A DNA stretch of 64,000 bases from Hybos culiciformis (lineage: Eukaryota > Arthropoda > Insecta > Diptera > Hybotidae), in NCBI GenBank assembly GCA_964007475.1, contig OZ023273.1:88204841-88268840 (forward strand), given 5' to 3'. Positions 1 to 10,198 of this stretch are shown piece by piece; within the stretch, counting starts at the first letter, position 1; each line of letters opens with the position of its first letter. The notes below the pieces were generated by a model. It was not told the DNA's origin, ran no database searches, and was given only the letters and a program-made list of their open reading frames with translations. The translations under genes were made by a program, and so were the position numbers.

Positions 1-1770
1 TGCCTTCAAACTAAAAATTCAAATAATAATAAATTCAATTTCACAAATGAAGCTAGGAAAGCTTTCAAAAAAATTAAAGAAATCTTAATCTCCGAACCTG
101 TTTTATCTCCCCCTGATTACGAAAAACCTTTTTTTATACAAACTGACGCAAGCCAATCCGGAATTGGAGCCGTTCTCTTCCAATATGACTCCGAAAATAA
201 TGAACACCCTGTAGCTTATATGTCAAAAAAGTTTAATGACACGCAAACCCGCTGGGCAGCTACAGAACAAGAATGTTACGCGGTAGTTGAAGCTATAAAA
301 AAATTCAGGATGTACGTAGAAGGAGTAAAATTTACTGTACTGACTGACTGCGCTTCTCTTCAGTGGTTAATGAAGTGTAAGGACCACCACGGCAAGCTTT
401 TTCGATGGTCCTTAAAACTTCAAGCTTTCGAGTTTGACGTACAACATAGATCCGGAAAAAAAAATGTTGTGGCGGACACACTCTCTCGTTCATTTGGCAT
501 AGAGGAAATATCAGCTCGTAGTCCAGACTTAGACCTAAATTCTAGAGCCTTCGAATCCGAAAATTACACAGAAATTAGAGAAGCTATTGAAGACAATAGT
601 GATAAACTTCCAGACCTCAAGATTATAGGAAACAAAGTATTTAAAAGGGTAGAGTACAGAAAAGAGCAGGAAGTACCAGAAATTAACCTATGGAGACTTT
701 GGGTTCCTGACGAACTAGTAAATGACGTCATAAAGAATAATCACGATCCTCCCCATTCAGCTCATGGCGGACTAGGAAAGACTCTTCATAAATTACGAAC
801 AAAATATTTTTGGCCAAGAATGTTTACTGATGTAAAAAAATATATTTCTAATTGTACAATTTGCAAAGAAACTAAACCTTCTAATCAAATTTTAAGACCT
901 CCTATGGGCAATAAACCTATACCAGAAAGACCCTTCCAAAATTTATATATCGACTTTTTAGGCCCATATCCAAGATCAAAATCGGGAAATACATGTATCT
1001 TTATAATACTAGATTCTTTTTCAAAATATGTGATAATAAGACCATTAAAAAAGGCGACATCAGCTAACGCTATTAAAGTGTTAGATGAAGCTTTCAGTCT
1101 GTTTGGCTGTCCAGAATGTATTTTAAGCGATAATGGAACACCACTTATTTCGAAAGAATTCAAATCCTATTTAAAAAATTATGATATAGAACATAAACTG
1201 ACAGCTTTCTATTCCCCACAAGCCAACGCGAGTGAAAGGGTTAATGGCTCAATTCTTAATGCCATAAGAGCCTACATCGATGACCAACAATATAACTGGG
1301 ATGGTGAACTTAACAGTATATGTACAGCTCTTCGCGCTAGCGTACATGAAGCGACCGGAATGTCTCCTTATTATGTTCTGTTTGGACAGCATATGATTAC
1401 CCATGGTAGTTCCTTTAAATTACTTAGGGAATTACACATGTTAGAAGCAGAAGATATAGATGTACAACCCCCTCCGGGATCCTTTCAAATCATAAAGGAT
1501 ATAGTAAAGCGTAATTTAGAAAAAGCAAGGGAAAAAGGAAGAAGATTGTATAATAGGAAGTGTAAAAATATCAAATATAAAATAGGTCAAATGATATATA
1601 GGAGAAATTTTGCACAAAGTGACTTCAGTAAACACTTCAATGCAAAATTAGGAAAAAAATTTATACCCTGCGTTGTTCTCAGAATCATAGGAAATAGTAT
1701 CTATGAAGTTAAGGACCTTAGAGGAAAGAATATAGTAGGTCGTTATCATGCTAAAGATCTTAAAACCTGA
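1..1770 (+). CDS. Ty3/gypsy pol, 3' part (RT connection, RNase H, integrase), 5' end outside window
   Basis: The frame is open from the first base to a TGA at 1768. It encodes the end of a Ty3/gypsy Pol polyprotein, which copies element RNA to DNA and inserts it. In order: RNase H with catalytic TDAS near residue 49, a TEQE motif near residue 90, TDCAS near 115 and the terminal ADTLSR; integrase zinc finger (HSAHGG ... CTIC, residues about 250-290); integrase core with YIDFLGPY, LSDNGT and SERVN, the usual D,D-35-E arrangement; and a C-terminal tail ending FHAKDLK-like. No frameshift or stop is seen, so this copy may be fairly young. The tail resembles mdg3/blastopia-like elements; that clade call is from memory of the family and moderate only. 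Confidence 0.93.
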   Translation, partial: CLQTKNSNNNKFNFTNEARKAFKKIKEILISEPVLSPPDYEKPFFIQTDASQSGIGAVLFQYDSENNEHPVAYMSKKFNDTQTRWAATEQECYAVVEAIKKFRMYVEGVKFTVLTDCASLQWLMKCKDHHGKLFRWSLKLQAFEFDVQHRSGKKNVVADTLSRSFGIEEISARSPDLDLNSRAFESENYTEIREAIEDNSDKLPDLKIIGNKVFKRVEYRKEQEVPEINLWRLWVPDELVNDVIKNNHDPPHSAHGGLGKTLHKLRTKYFWPRMFTDVKKYISNCTICKETKPSNQILRPPMGNKPIPERPFQNLYIDFLGPYPRSKSGNTCIFIILDSFSKYVIIRPLKKATSANAIKVLDEAFSLFGCPECILSDNGTPLISKEFKSYLKNYDIEHKLTAFYSPQANASERVNGSILNAIRAYIDDQQYNWDGELNSICTALRASVHEATGMSPYYVLFGQHMITHGSSFKLLRELHMLEAEDIDVQPPPGSFQIIKDIVKRNLEKAREKGRRLYNRKCKNIKYKIGQMIYRRNFAQSDFSKHFNAKLGKKFIPCVVLRIIGNSIYEVKDLRGKNIVGRYHAKDLKT

Positions 1771-2284
1771 AATAATAAAAACAAAAATAAAACTATCATA
1801 CATTAGAAAAACGAATATTAACAAAAATATAAAATCAAACATACATTCCAAAAAAAAAGGATATTTTTTTACACATTTTGCCTAAATAACTAATTAATGA
1901 TTTAAAAAATTAAAAAGTTTTTTCTTTTCCATTAAATTTCCAATAAATTTCCAATAAATTGCCCATAAACAATTCAATAGAAAGAGAAAGAAAATTTTCT
2001 CTAAATTTGTTTATACTTTTATATACTTTATATATATAAATAATTAAAAATCAAAATTAAATAAAAACGATTTTTTAGTTTAATTCCAATAATCAAACTG
2101 TAGAAAACTTATTATATTTTTTTTAAATAAACACTGTAACAAATTATTGTTTTAATAATATAAACATTTTTGTAACTAAAATATATAAAAAAAAAAAAAT
2201 AAAAAATATAAAAAAAAAAAATAAAATAAAATAAAAAAATAAAATTATATACAAAAAAAAAATATACAAAAAAACAATATATAC

Positions 2285-2319
<35 letters not shown>

Positions 2320-2656
2320 AAAAAACTATTATTCAAAAAAAAAAAATTATATTATATAATACAAAAAAATTTATACAAAAAAAAAAAAAAATCAAACAAA
2401 CCAAAAAAAAAAAAAAAATTTTTTTTTCTTAAATATAAAAAATTTTAAAAATAAGGGTAAATATAAGAAATTAAATATAAGAATTCATATATATAAACAT
2501 AAGTATGCATAAATACATAATAAACATATGCAAATATTTCTTGAGCTGATTCTGGATTTCTATGTCCTAGATGACTCAGCCTATTAGTTTCTTTCTTCTT
2601 TCTTCAATTAACAAATTTATTGTAGCCTTGTTTTATTTAATCTATTATCTATATTT

Positions 2657-2695
<39 letters not shown>

Positions 2696-2809
2696 TTGGA
2701 TATATTAATAACTTTTTATATTCTCTTAACTGGCTTTTACTTTTCTTTGGGAATAAAATAACTTGGTGATGGACTTCACTAAATTTATTCTTTATAATTT
2801 TTTTTTCAG
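1771..2809. repeat. A-rich low-complexity spacer downstream of gypsy pol
   Basis: No ORF of interest. It contains long adenine runs (about 2190-2420 and 2659-2690) broken by TA and ATATAC motifs. It separates pol from the accessory ORF and ends in a pyrimidine run followed by CAG immediately before an ATG at 2810. Long homopolymers here are prone to length errors in assembly. Confidence 0.7.
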
Positions 2810-3331
2810 ATGGAAAATAATTCAATGCCAGTTACAGAAGAGTTTTGTGAAGCACTGCTTGAACAGTTTGCTTATCACGATCCAAACTTTACCGCTCCTG
2901 ATCTCAAGTGGTACACCGAAGACCAGGGTCCGAAACCCTTAAACATTAATAAATTTTTAAAAAGAAAAAGGAGCATAAAACCACACATTCCAGTGGTAAC
3001 CACTCCTCCTAAGTTACAAAAACTAGTCCCTCCAGTAATAGCCAGAGTACCTGATGAGGAAGGCCTTAACCCTCCTGCCACTCTAAAAGCACTATTCGAA
3101 GGAGTGGAGGTTAAGCCAGTAAAAAAAGGTGCTAAATATCGAAATAAACAACAAGGCCCTTTTTCTATGATTCAGGTGACTAAAACAGATAAAAAGGCTA
3201 CTCTTAAATGCTTGAAAACTGGATCGGTGAAACTAGTAGATTTCACCACAAATGTGGTAAAAATATTCCCAGGTACCACGGAGAAGCGGGATAGTTCGGC
3301 CTCGACCAATTTAAAATCCAGCGGTAAGTGA
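2810..3331 (+). CDS. accessory ORF of unknown function downstream of gypsy pol, bounded by splice-like signals
   Basis: A 173-residue ORF I do not recognise. The protein is basic and proline-rich, with no signal peptide or membrane segment, so it does not look like an envelope protein. The segment around residues 105-150 (KKGAKYRNKQQGPFSMIQV followed by a TDKKATLKCLKTGSVKLVD-like stretch) resembles a small SH3-like or RNA-binding beta fold, which is inference. The start ATG directly follows a pyrimidine tract plus CAG (2800-2809), a textbook 3' splice site. A strong donor, CG|GTAAGT, lies at 3325/3326 and its GTAAGTGA supplies the ORF's last codons and stop. The piece could therefore be an internal exon (2810-3325) of a spliced element or host transcript. 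Position after pol mirrors where env or accessory ORFs sit in gypsy elements. Confidence 0.6.
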   Translation: MENNSMPVTEEFCEALLEQFAYHDPNFTAPDLKWYTEDQGPKPLNINKFLKRKRSIKPHIPVVTTPPKLQKLVPPVIARVPDEEGLNPPATLKALFEGVEVKPVKKGAKYRNKQQGPFSMIQVTKTDKKATLKCLKTGSVKLVDFTTNVVKIFPGTTEKRDSSASTNLKSSGK

Positions 3332-3866
3332 TGAGACTCTTTATCTCAGGGTCGGCTTCAAGCCCCACTTTTATTTATTTTCTTTCTCTATATTTTTTTT
3401 TTCACCTTCTCTTTTTCTAGTTTCAATCGACCACCTTCTGTGCGTTCGATTGAACCTATTTTGTTACCGTGAAGGTTTACTTTTTTCTTTAAGGTTTAAA
3501 AATTTGTCAATTGATTTTTAAATGTGTAATTTTGTTTATATTACGATAGGTCATGATTTTATATTAATTACCTTTTAAAAATAAAAATAAGTTCATATAA
3601 AATCAATAACAATCAAAAAATGCATAATTGACAAATTTTTACCCTTATTGATTTTTATATGCAAAATGAATTTTGTATGAAATTGTTTTTGTAAATAAAC
3701 TTTCAAAAATCATATAAAAGCACAACGATTTACAAAGGTAGTTTCATATTTCATTATGCATATGAAAAAAAAGGTAAGCTTTCTTTTATGTTTTTTTTAG
3801 GTTGTATAATCTTGGCTAAGTGAGCACACTGGCCAAGACTATATAATCCTAACCCCTTTTTCTTTA
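3332..3866. other. non-coding 3' region of the gypsy element
   Basis: AT-rich, no gene. A 33-bp block at 3743-3775 (palindromic TATGCATA core followed by eight A and GG) recurs exactly at 4881-4913. A pyrimidine-rich stretch with TTTAG at 3860-3867 could act as a splice acceptor paired with the donor at 3326; this is inference. Confidence 0.5.
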
Positions 3867-3867
3867 G

Positions 3868-4545
3868 GTGCCGGAATCTGCCATCCGAGGTTGCAGTGGA
3901 TTTATTCCACTGCCTAAGGATGACAGATCCAGCAAAGGTTAATATCAGAAGTTAGCAGGTTCTCGCCGCTTCTGATATAAACCCAAAACCACCCGCTCCT
4001 AGTGGAGGATTCTTGACCCTTTCCAAGAATCCGAAGCTAGGACAAAACCAGTCGCCACCTGGATGCTACTGCTCTGGAGTGGATCTGTAGGTTAAAACAT
4101 ATTGTTTTGACCTGAGGATTCACTGTAGATGTAGAAGTATCCAGTACATGGTATGCCACCTGGTTTAGCCCTTCTAAACGCCAATCTTAGGTCAATACAA
4201 TGTATTAACCTGGTGATTGGCTATAGAAGTTGGAAATTCCAGATCATGGTATACTGAGATCCCCTGGCTCTGTGAGCAAATCTAAGGCCAAAACAATGGA
4301 TTAGCCTGGATTCGCCACAGATACAGGAGACTTAGCCCATGTACGTCTGGCCATGCACCTGTTCTGATCGACTCTTGGTTAAGCCCCGAGCCTACGAGAA
4401 ATCGTGGCCTAGGATTTAACTAAAGAGGCGAACATAACAGGTTGCATAAGTGATAATCTCAGGTCATTTCTTGGCTCTAACATCTCGCGCGGGCTCTGGT
4501 TAGACCAAGATTAGCGTAAAATGACCCAAGATTACCACTAGACTG
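3868..4545 (+). repeat. hairpin-rich region with three ~98-bp imperfect tandem units
   Basis: Base composition rises in GC relative to the surroundings. Three hairpins of the form GGTYAAAACA...TGTTTTGACC occur at 4090-4112, 4190-4210 and 4286-4306, spaced 100 and 96 bp. Each is embedded in a diverged unit that also contains a GATC-ATGGTAT-CCCCTGG-like segment. Earlier stem pairs are CTGCCATCC/GGATGACAG flanking a GCAGTGG/CCACTGC hairpin (about 3876-3931). The region carries no ORF and could be a structured untranslated RNA of the retroelement. Confidence 0.6.
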
Positions 4546-5766
4546 GTTATGCATGCACCACAAACAGAGAATTCTAGGCAATTTTGTACAAATGAAAAAT
4601 TTTACTTCACTTTGAATATTGGTAAAATACGACCAATATAAAGAAATCTTATAAATCAAAAAAAAAAAAATTTACGTTTGTACAAGATTGGTTAAAAGCC
4701 TCTGCGTATATGTATACATATATATGTGGTGGAAAACAAAATTCCTGAATTTCTTTTCTAACAAAAAAATTTTACTAATTTTCTTTTCTAAAAATCTTAA
4801 AATTAATCAACATAAAATATAATTATTCTTATATCCACCATGACAATTTTTTTATTTTACTTTTCTTTTTTTTCTTCTTCTTCATATTTCATTATGCATA
4901 TGAAAAAAAAGGTTAATGAATTTTATGCAACGACCACTCAAACCTAAGAGATATCATCAAAAAAACAAATATCATCTTATGGGTCAACTTCAAAGAAAAA
5001 AATTATAATTAACAAAAAAAAAATTTTTATTATATACAAAAACAATTATATATGTATATATATATAAAAACAAAAATTATACATACAAAATTAAAACATG
5101 TATAAAATATATGTATAAAAATACATAATGATTCAAATATTTTTCTTAATGAAAATAATAAATAAATAAAAAAAGAAAAATAAAATTTGTAAATGAAAAA
5201 TAGTTCATTTACCCTACAAATTAAAGAAAAAAAAAAAAAATTATAAATTTATCTTTCAAAAATTTTAAAAATTTTTATGTAATAAAAATTTTATATATAT
5301 GCATAAATGCATAACTAAACAAAAAAAAAAAAATAAATAAAATATTTTGTTTTTACCTATTCAAAAAAAAAAAATTGTAAAAATATCTGATGTACATAAT
5401 CAAGAAACATATTTTTAATTGTACTAGTTTAAAATAGAATTGTCGCTTATAATTTTTTTTGTAATAAAATCGTTCAAAAAAAAAAAAAAACAAATATGAA
5501 TTTTTCTGAATAAAAATAATTTTCAGGTCCCTTATATATGCAAAATTCCGGTGTTAAGCTCCGGCTATAGGTGGCAGAAGCCACGAGCCGAAGAATGACT
5601 AATTAGTCATTTAGGTTTTGTAATATTTTTTTTTCTGTATTGGTTGGGGTTTCCAAAATATATTCCTTCTTTTGTTTGCAAGTAAAAATGTGATAAATAA
5701 GAAGTATTTATCATCATTATACCTTCCCAATCTTTTATTTTACTTTAAGACATCCGACATTTTTTT
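4546..5766. other. AT-rich non-coding segment, second copy of a 33-bp repeat, stem-loop near 5560
   Basis: No gene is seen. It holds the second exact copy of the 33-bp repeat (4881-4913). Around 5556-5590 a nested stem-loop GGCT...GTGGC-AGAA-GCCAC...AGCC is visible, followed by GACTAATTAGTC and TGATAAATA...TATTTATCA inverted pairs. No polypurine tract lies just before 5767. Confidence 0.5.
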
Positions 5767-6073
5767 TGTTATGAGAACACTGGTGTTCACTGTCGCGTAC
5801 CCACCCAACGGCGAGCTTAGTCCAGGCCTATGAACAGGATGTCTAAGACAGTGGACTCGGCACCAGAGAAAATTCGGCATGTAGAGCACTTTCTTTTGCC
5901 TCTACGTCAGCCACTTTCCTTTTTATCATAATTTCTGTTATGATAATGTTTTCTTTAAGTTCATCTTGAACTTACATACACTATTGTTGTATTTTATACG
6001 ACCCCGGTTTTAATCATCTTCGTCGTTTTATTTCATCTTATTAAATAAAACTATATTAAAATTAATCATAACA
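5767..6073 (+). repeat. long terminal repeat (LTR), probably a 5' LTR or solo LTR
   Basis: The segment begins TGTTATGA and ends TCATAACA, an 8-bp perfect inverted repeat with the canonical TG...CA ends of retroviral-type LTRs. An AATAAA-type signal lies about 30 bp before the 3' edge. It is followed after two bases by a primer binding site, and no polypurine tract precedes it. Both facts make it a 5' LTR rather than the 3' LTR of the upstream pol. Length 307 bp. A partner LTR was not found in the window. Confidence 0.75.
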
Positions 6074-6075
6074 AA

Positions 6076-6093
6076 TGGCGCCCAACGTGGTGC
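6076..6093 (+). promoter_or_regulatory. primer binding site, tRNA-Lys(CUU) type
   Basis: TGGCGCCCAACGTGGTGC directly follows the LTR end. TGGCGCCCAACGTGG is the known complement of the lysine tRNA-1,2 3' end, as used by foamy and Mason-Pfizer-type retroviruses. Reverse transcription would start here. The following about 250 bp has no Gag and looks like leader sequence. Confidence 0.75.
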
Positions 6094-6800
6094 TAGAAAT
6101 TTGTTATCTTAACTTCAAATTAAAAATCTTAAAAATAAATCATAACAAATTTTTAGATATTTTTTTGTTGATCCGGACTCGACGAGTTTTGAAAATTTGG
6201 GACTCGGACTCGCCGAATCCTGAAAACCCGAGTTTTCAGAAACCCTACTACGTACGCAATGAAATTTTTATAACCATGTCAAGCCGAATAAGCTTTTTAT
6301 TGATAAAATTTTTTCTATTTGATGAGTGAAATTGTTTATGAATTCAACCGAGATATTATTGCACTGTTATTATTGTACTGTTTAGTTGAAATTCTTTATT
6401 TATAATATTATTCTGTAATTAATAATAGTATTCTGTAATTTTTGTGAATCTATACAAGAAAGTTCTGCGATAAAAAAGGATACATTATAAAGTAAAAAAT
6501 TTTAATAAAATAAAGAATTTTGTTTAAAAATGTTTTTGATTATGAAATAACGGATGATGCTTCTAACTCTATAAATTCTTTCTAATAAAATGAATAACTG
6601 CTTTCTTAAATAAACATAATTATATATTAAACAAAAATTTTGATAAATTAATTAAAAATTTTCCCATGTTTAATAATTACTGTTATGGCACTATAAAATT
6701 TTTTTAATAATAAAATTATCTCCAAGGACAATAATTACTTTTAATGCGTTGGGGATCGTTATGTTGTATTTAGTACTATAGAATTTAGATCACTAAATGG
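6094..6800. other. leader-like and AT-rich non-coding sequence after the LTR
   Basis: About 150 bp of leader follow the primer binding site, with a repeated GGACTCG...GGACTCGGACTCGCCG motif near 6175-6222. After about 6330 the sequence becomes plain AT-rich DNA without recognisable Gag, so the element that owned this LTR is truncated. Confidence 0.5.
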
Positions 6801-6962
6801 AGTATTATATGCGTCAATACACATGCAATCATTTATGTAGATGCATCTGCGTAAATAATGAAAAAATTTAGATGCATCAGCGTATATAATGAAAAAATTT
6901 AGAAGCATCAGCGTAAATAATGAAATCATTTAGATGTTTCGTATTGAATATTACGTAATACC
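6801..6962. mobile_element. small MITE with three 31-bp tandem units (family also at 17.3 and 19.7 kb)
   Basis: Ends AGTATTATATGCG and ...ACGTAATACCT form an imperfect terminal inverted repeat. The first 25 bp match the MITE at 19648-19756 and, in reverse, the copy at about 17270-17374. Its middle is expanded into three near-identical 31-bp units (6840-6870, 6871-6901, 6902-6932). No coding capacity. Confidence 0.6.
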
Positions 6963-7083
6963 TAAACAAACATAATATCTCTCACAATATTTCAATACAG
7001 CCAAATACAAAAAAAAAAGAGAGAAGAAAAAATATTCTCTCTTTGCAACTACCTCTCACATGCACATTAAAACAGTATATTAG

Positions 7084-7259
7084 ATATATGTTAACAAAAT
7101 TTGTTATACAATTCCTTGTGTATTTACATAAAAACACATATACACTTGTCAACTTATATCACTCGACCTAACGGTCTTGTGATGTAAGTATTGAATCGTG
7201 TCAATGTGTTTTTATGTATACAGAACTCGTAATTAATAACAAATTTAGTTAACATATAC
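7084..7259. mobile_element. foldback MITE, about 176 bp
   Basis: The two halves are imperfect reverse complements over nearly the full length: the left arm starts ATATATGTTAACAAAATTTG and the right arm ends AAATTTAGTTAACATATA. The centre is near 7168, around the CTCGACCTAACGG segment. It would fold into one long hairpin. No ORF. Confidence 0.75.
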
Positions 7260-7749
7260 AATAATTTACTATTAAATCAAAAAAAAAAAAATTATACTCT
7301 CATTCCGCACAAAAAAACTAAAGTTTAAGCATTTGGTTGAATTGGTATAAAAGATAAAACTATATAGTGTTATTAAAGATTAGAAATATGTTGTAGATTA
7401 AAAAAAAATAAAATTAAAAATGTACATATACCAAGCAGAAAATTAAAATATTTAAACTTTAAACTGCAAGAGTTTTACTTAAAACTAAAAAAAAAGTTTT
7501 CATTATAATGTGCAAGAGATTGTTTTAAAATTTCTTATGCAAAAATGAAACTACAATGTTCATCATTTTTATTTTTAAAATTTTTTTTTTTTTAAATTAA
7601 AAGTTTAATATTTAAATTTTTTTTTACGGAAAATGTTTCAATTAAAATTTCTTCAAAACTATTAGAATAATTTTATGTTCAAACTTTTTTGTTATATAAA
7701 TAAATTTAAAATTTTATTTTATATTTTTTCCCCCCCAAGGTAATTAAGG
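7260..7749. other. AT-rich non-coding, nothing recognised
   Basis: Homopolymer-rich DNA without ORF, tandem repeat or inverted ends that I can identify. Confidence 0.5.
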
Positions 7750-7757
7750 AAATTAAT

Positions 7758-10064
7758 CAGAGGCGGTTCTAACGGGCGTCGCACATAGCGCTCGTCAGGG
7801 GCCCCGCGATAGAAGGGCCCGCGCGATAGAAAATTGTAGCTTCTATTCTATTCACAATGCCATGAAAACATGAATTTTACAAAATGTTCCCTATACTGCA
7901 GTCATAGTGGAAAACACAGTATATATCTACCAAAATCTGAAAAATTTAGGTATTGATGGCATTTGATAGTAAAAATCACAAATTTTTGAATACAAAAAAT
8001 TTGCCAAATTATTTTTGAAAATCGATCCAAAATTTCAAAAAAGTTTTTTTGATTGTAAAATGCTTTGAATATTTTGTTAAAATTATAAAATTTGGCGGCA
8101 TGTATTTTTAATAATGAAAAAATGCAGCATAACTATAAGGAAATACCGTACTATAAAATATACTGAATGAAGAATATTAAAAAAAGAATAATACAATACG
8201 CCTAATAAACTTTAAACCTATTATTCTCATATTCAGTTTTTATGTACATAGATACTGTTTTTTCCCCTATGACTGCAGTATACGCGTTCGGCGTTCATCA
8301 AAATATAAAGCGAAAATCGTAAAGTCTCAAATCATGTAACCGATTTTGGAGTAATATACCAATTGATAAATGTAGATGTCAATCCTACCACAATGCTGCA
8401 TATATCGCGTAAATATTAGGGTCTGCAAGCGCATATCAAGCAACATAGTCCAACGCGCTTTACTGACCATGTTTGACCAATACCAACATAAATTAAAAGC
8501 CCCCTATTAAAAAAAAAAACAACACATAGACAGCATCTCGTAGGCATAAAAATCATAACAAATGTATGAAACCCTATGAGATTTCCTATACAAAACCTAA
8601 AGATTAATCTGTAAAATGGGATTAAAAACAAAAAAAATATAATTTAATTATTGAATGCAATTTATTATATGATTTATATTAATTTTTAAGAAAAAAAAAC
8701 CGTGTTTGTTTAAAATAAAAAATTACAAAAATCGAGCAAATTTAATCCATAAATTTTTTTTCTTGCTGGTAAAGTAAATTAAACTTTTTTTTGTCATAAT
8801 TTCTAGGCTCTAGGTACTTTATCTTTAATTTTAAATTAATTTAAAAAAATTGAAATATGTTTTAAAATTTAATTAAAATTTACATAAACCCAAAAAATTA
8901 TCTAGCTATCGTACCTAGCTCTTATTAGATGTTTTGGACAAAGTTCAGCTAACGTGTACGAAAAAAAAAAAAAAAAGGCTTTGGTTACTACAAAGCAAGT
9001 ACCTAGGTATACCTACCTAACATATGAAAACTATGGGGCTGCATATCCCTGAAACGAGAGTTTACCGGTAGAAACCTTCTGGGATGTAAGGATTTGAGGA
9101 TTTGAGGACCGCCCCTACTATCTCACCAAGTTTCGGACAAATCGAACTTGTGCATTTACGTGGCTGTTTTTCTACCTGGGGACCCACATACTTATGTAGG
9201 TATCTTCCTACCTTCTATCTGTACAAAAAAAAAGTTTTTTTTTTTATATTTTGTATTTGAAATTATATTTCTTTTTATTTATTGAAAATAATTTTAAATT
9301 TTACTTCACTTTATGAATATATTTTTATTAAAAATCTCCATTGAAAATTATTTTCATTAAAAAAAATACTCTAAAATCCACATAAAAAAAATGTTTTGAT
9401 TATAGCACAATAATTTTTTTTTTGATATTTTTTTTATTTCAAAATTTCAATCATGTTTTTAAAATCATTTTTAATTTATTTATGAAATAGGTAAATTAAA
9501 ATTAAATATTTTCATTCCATTTTTCTAAAAAACAAAAAACAACAAGTAAAAATCCACCTGTAATCTGTAGTTAAGAAAAAAATTGTCCTAGGAAGGATTT
9601 TTATTTTATTTTGGACATTTAAAATTAATTTTTTTTAATAAACTAATAAAAAACTTATTTTTTATTAATTTATCTTCATTATTATTGAATTTAAATTTAT
9701 TTTTAATGTTTAAAACATAACTAAAAATGGCAAAAAAAATTACTGCCGACCAACAAAGCGAACAAAAATTTGAAAACTAGTGGGAATTTTTTATTTATTA
9801 TCCCTACGAAAAGTTTTGTTTACTTTTCAACTACACGGCTGATTATCTTAGTGTTGGTGATGGTTTGACCCATTCTTTATATTTTGTAATTTTATTATTT
9901 TTTAATAATTTAGTTTATAGAAATAATATTTAAATGAAATTGATTTTATTTGAGGTTTTTCATTAAATTTTAATTAATATTGTTTTATTTTATTTTAATT
10001 TAGAGAGTAGGTGCCCAATTTTTTTTCAGCGCCAGGGGCCCCGACAACGTTAAAACCGGCTCTG
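7758..10064. mobile_element. non-autonomous hAT-like DNA transposon, 2.3 kb
   Basis: A terminal inverted repeat beginning CAGAGGCGGTTCTAACG at the left matches CAGAGCCGGTTTTAACG read in from the right; a GGGGCCCC block follows in both arms. The element is flanked by a perfect 8-bp direct repeat, AAATTAAT (7750-7757 and 10065-10072). CAG...CTG ends with an 8-bp target duplication are diagnostic of the hAT superfamily. No transposase homology is visible inside; the interior is AT-rich with scattered short ORFs only, so it must have been moved in trans. Confidence 0.88.
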
Positions 10065-10198
10065 AAATTAATTTTTGACATTTTCTGAAGTTTTTTTTAT
10101 TGAATTCTACTCAACTTATCAATTAACTGTGTAAAATTAGAAATATAGGTAAAAAGCTTCTAATGTCCAAACAAAAAAAAAAAAACTGATATGAAATT

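Noticed and set aside
2112..2336. 74-codon F/Y-rich minus-strand ORF
   Set aside because: Product of a poly-A/TATA low-complexity tract.
6075..6329. 84-codon ORF starting at the primer binding site
   Set aside because: Its start overlaps the tRNA primer site and it has no Gag-like features; more likely leader sequence.
8416..8631. 71-codon minus ORF within the 2.3-kb hAT as a possible transposase piece
   Set aside because: Cysteine- and phenylalanine-rich without any hAT motif.
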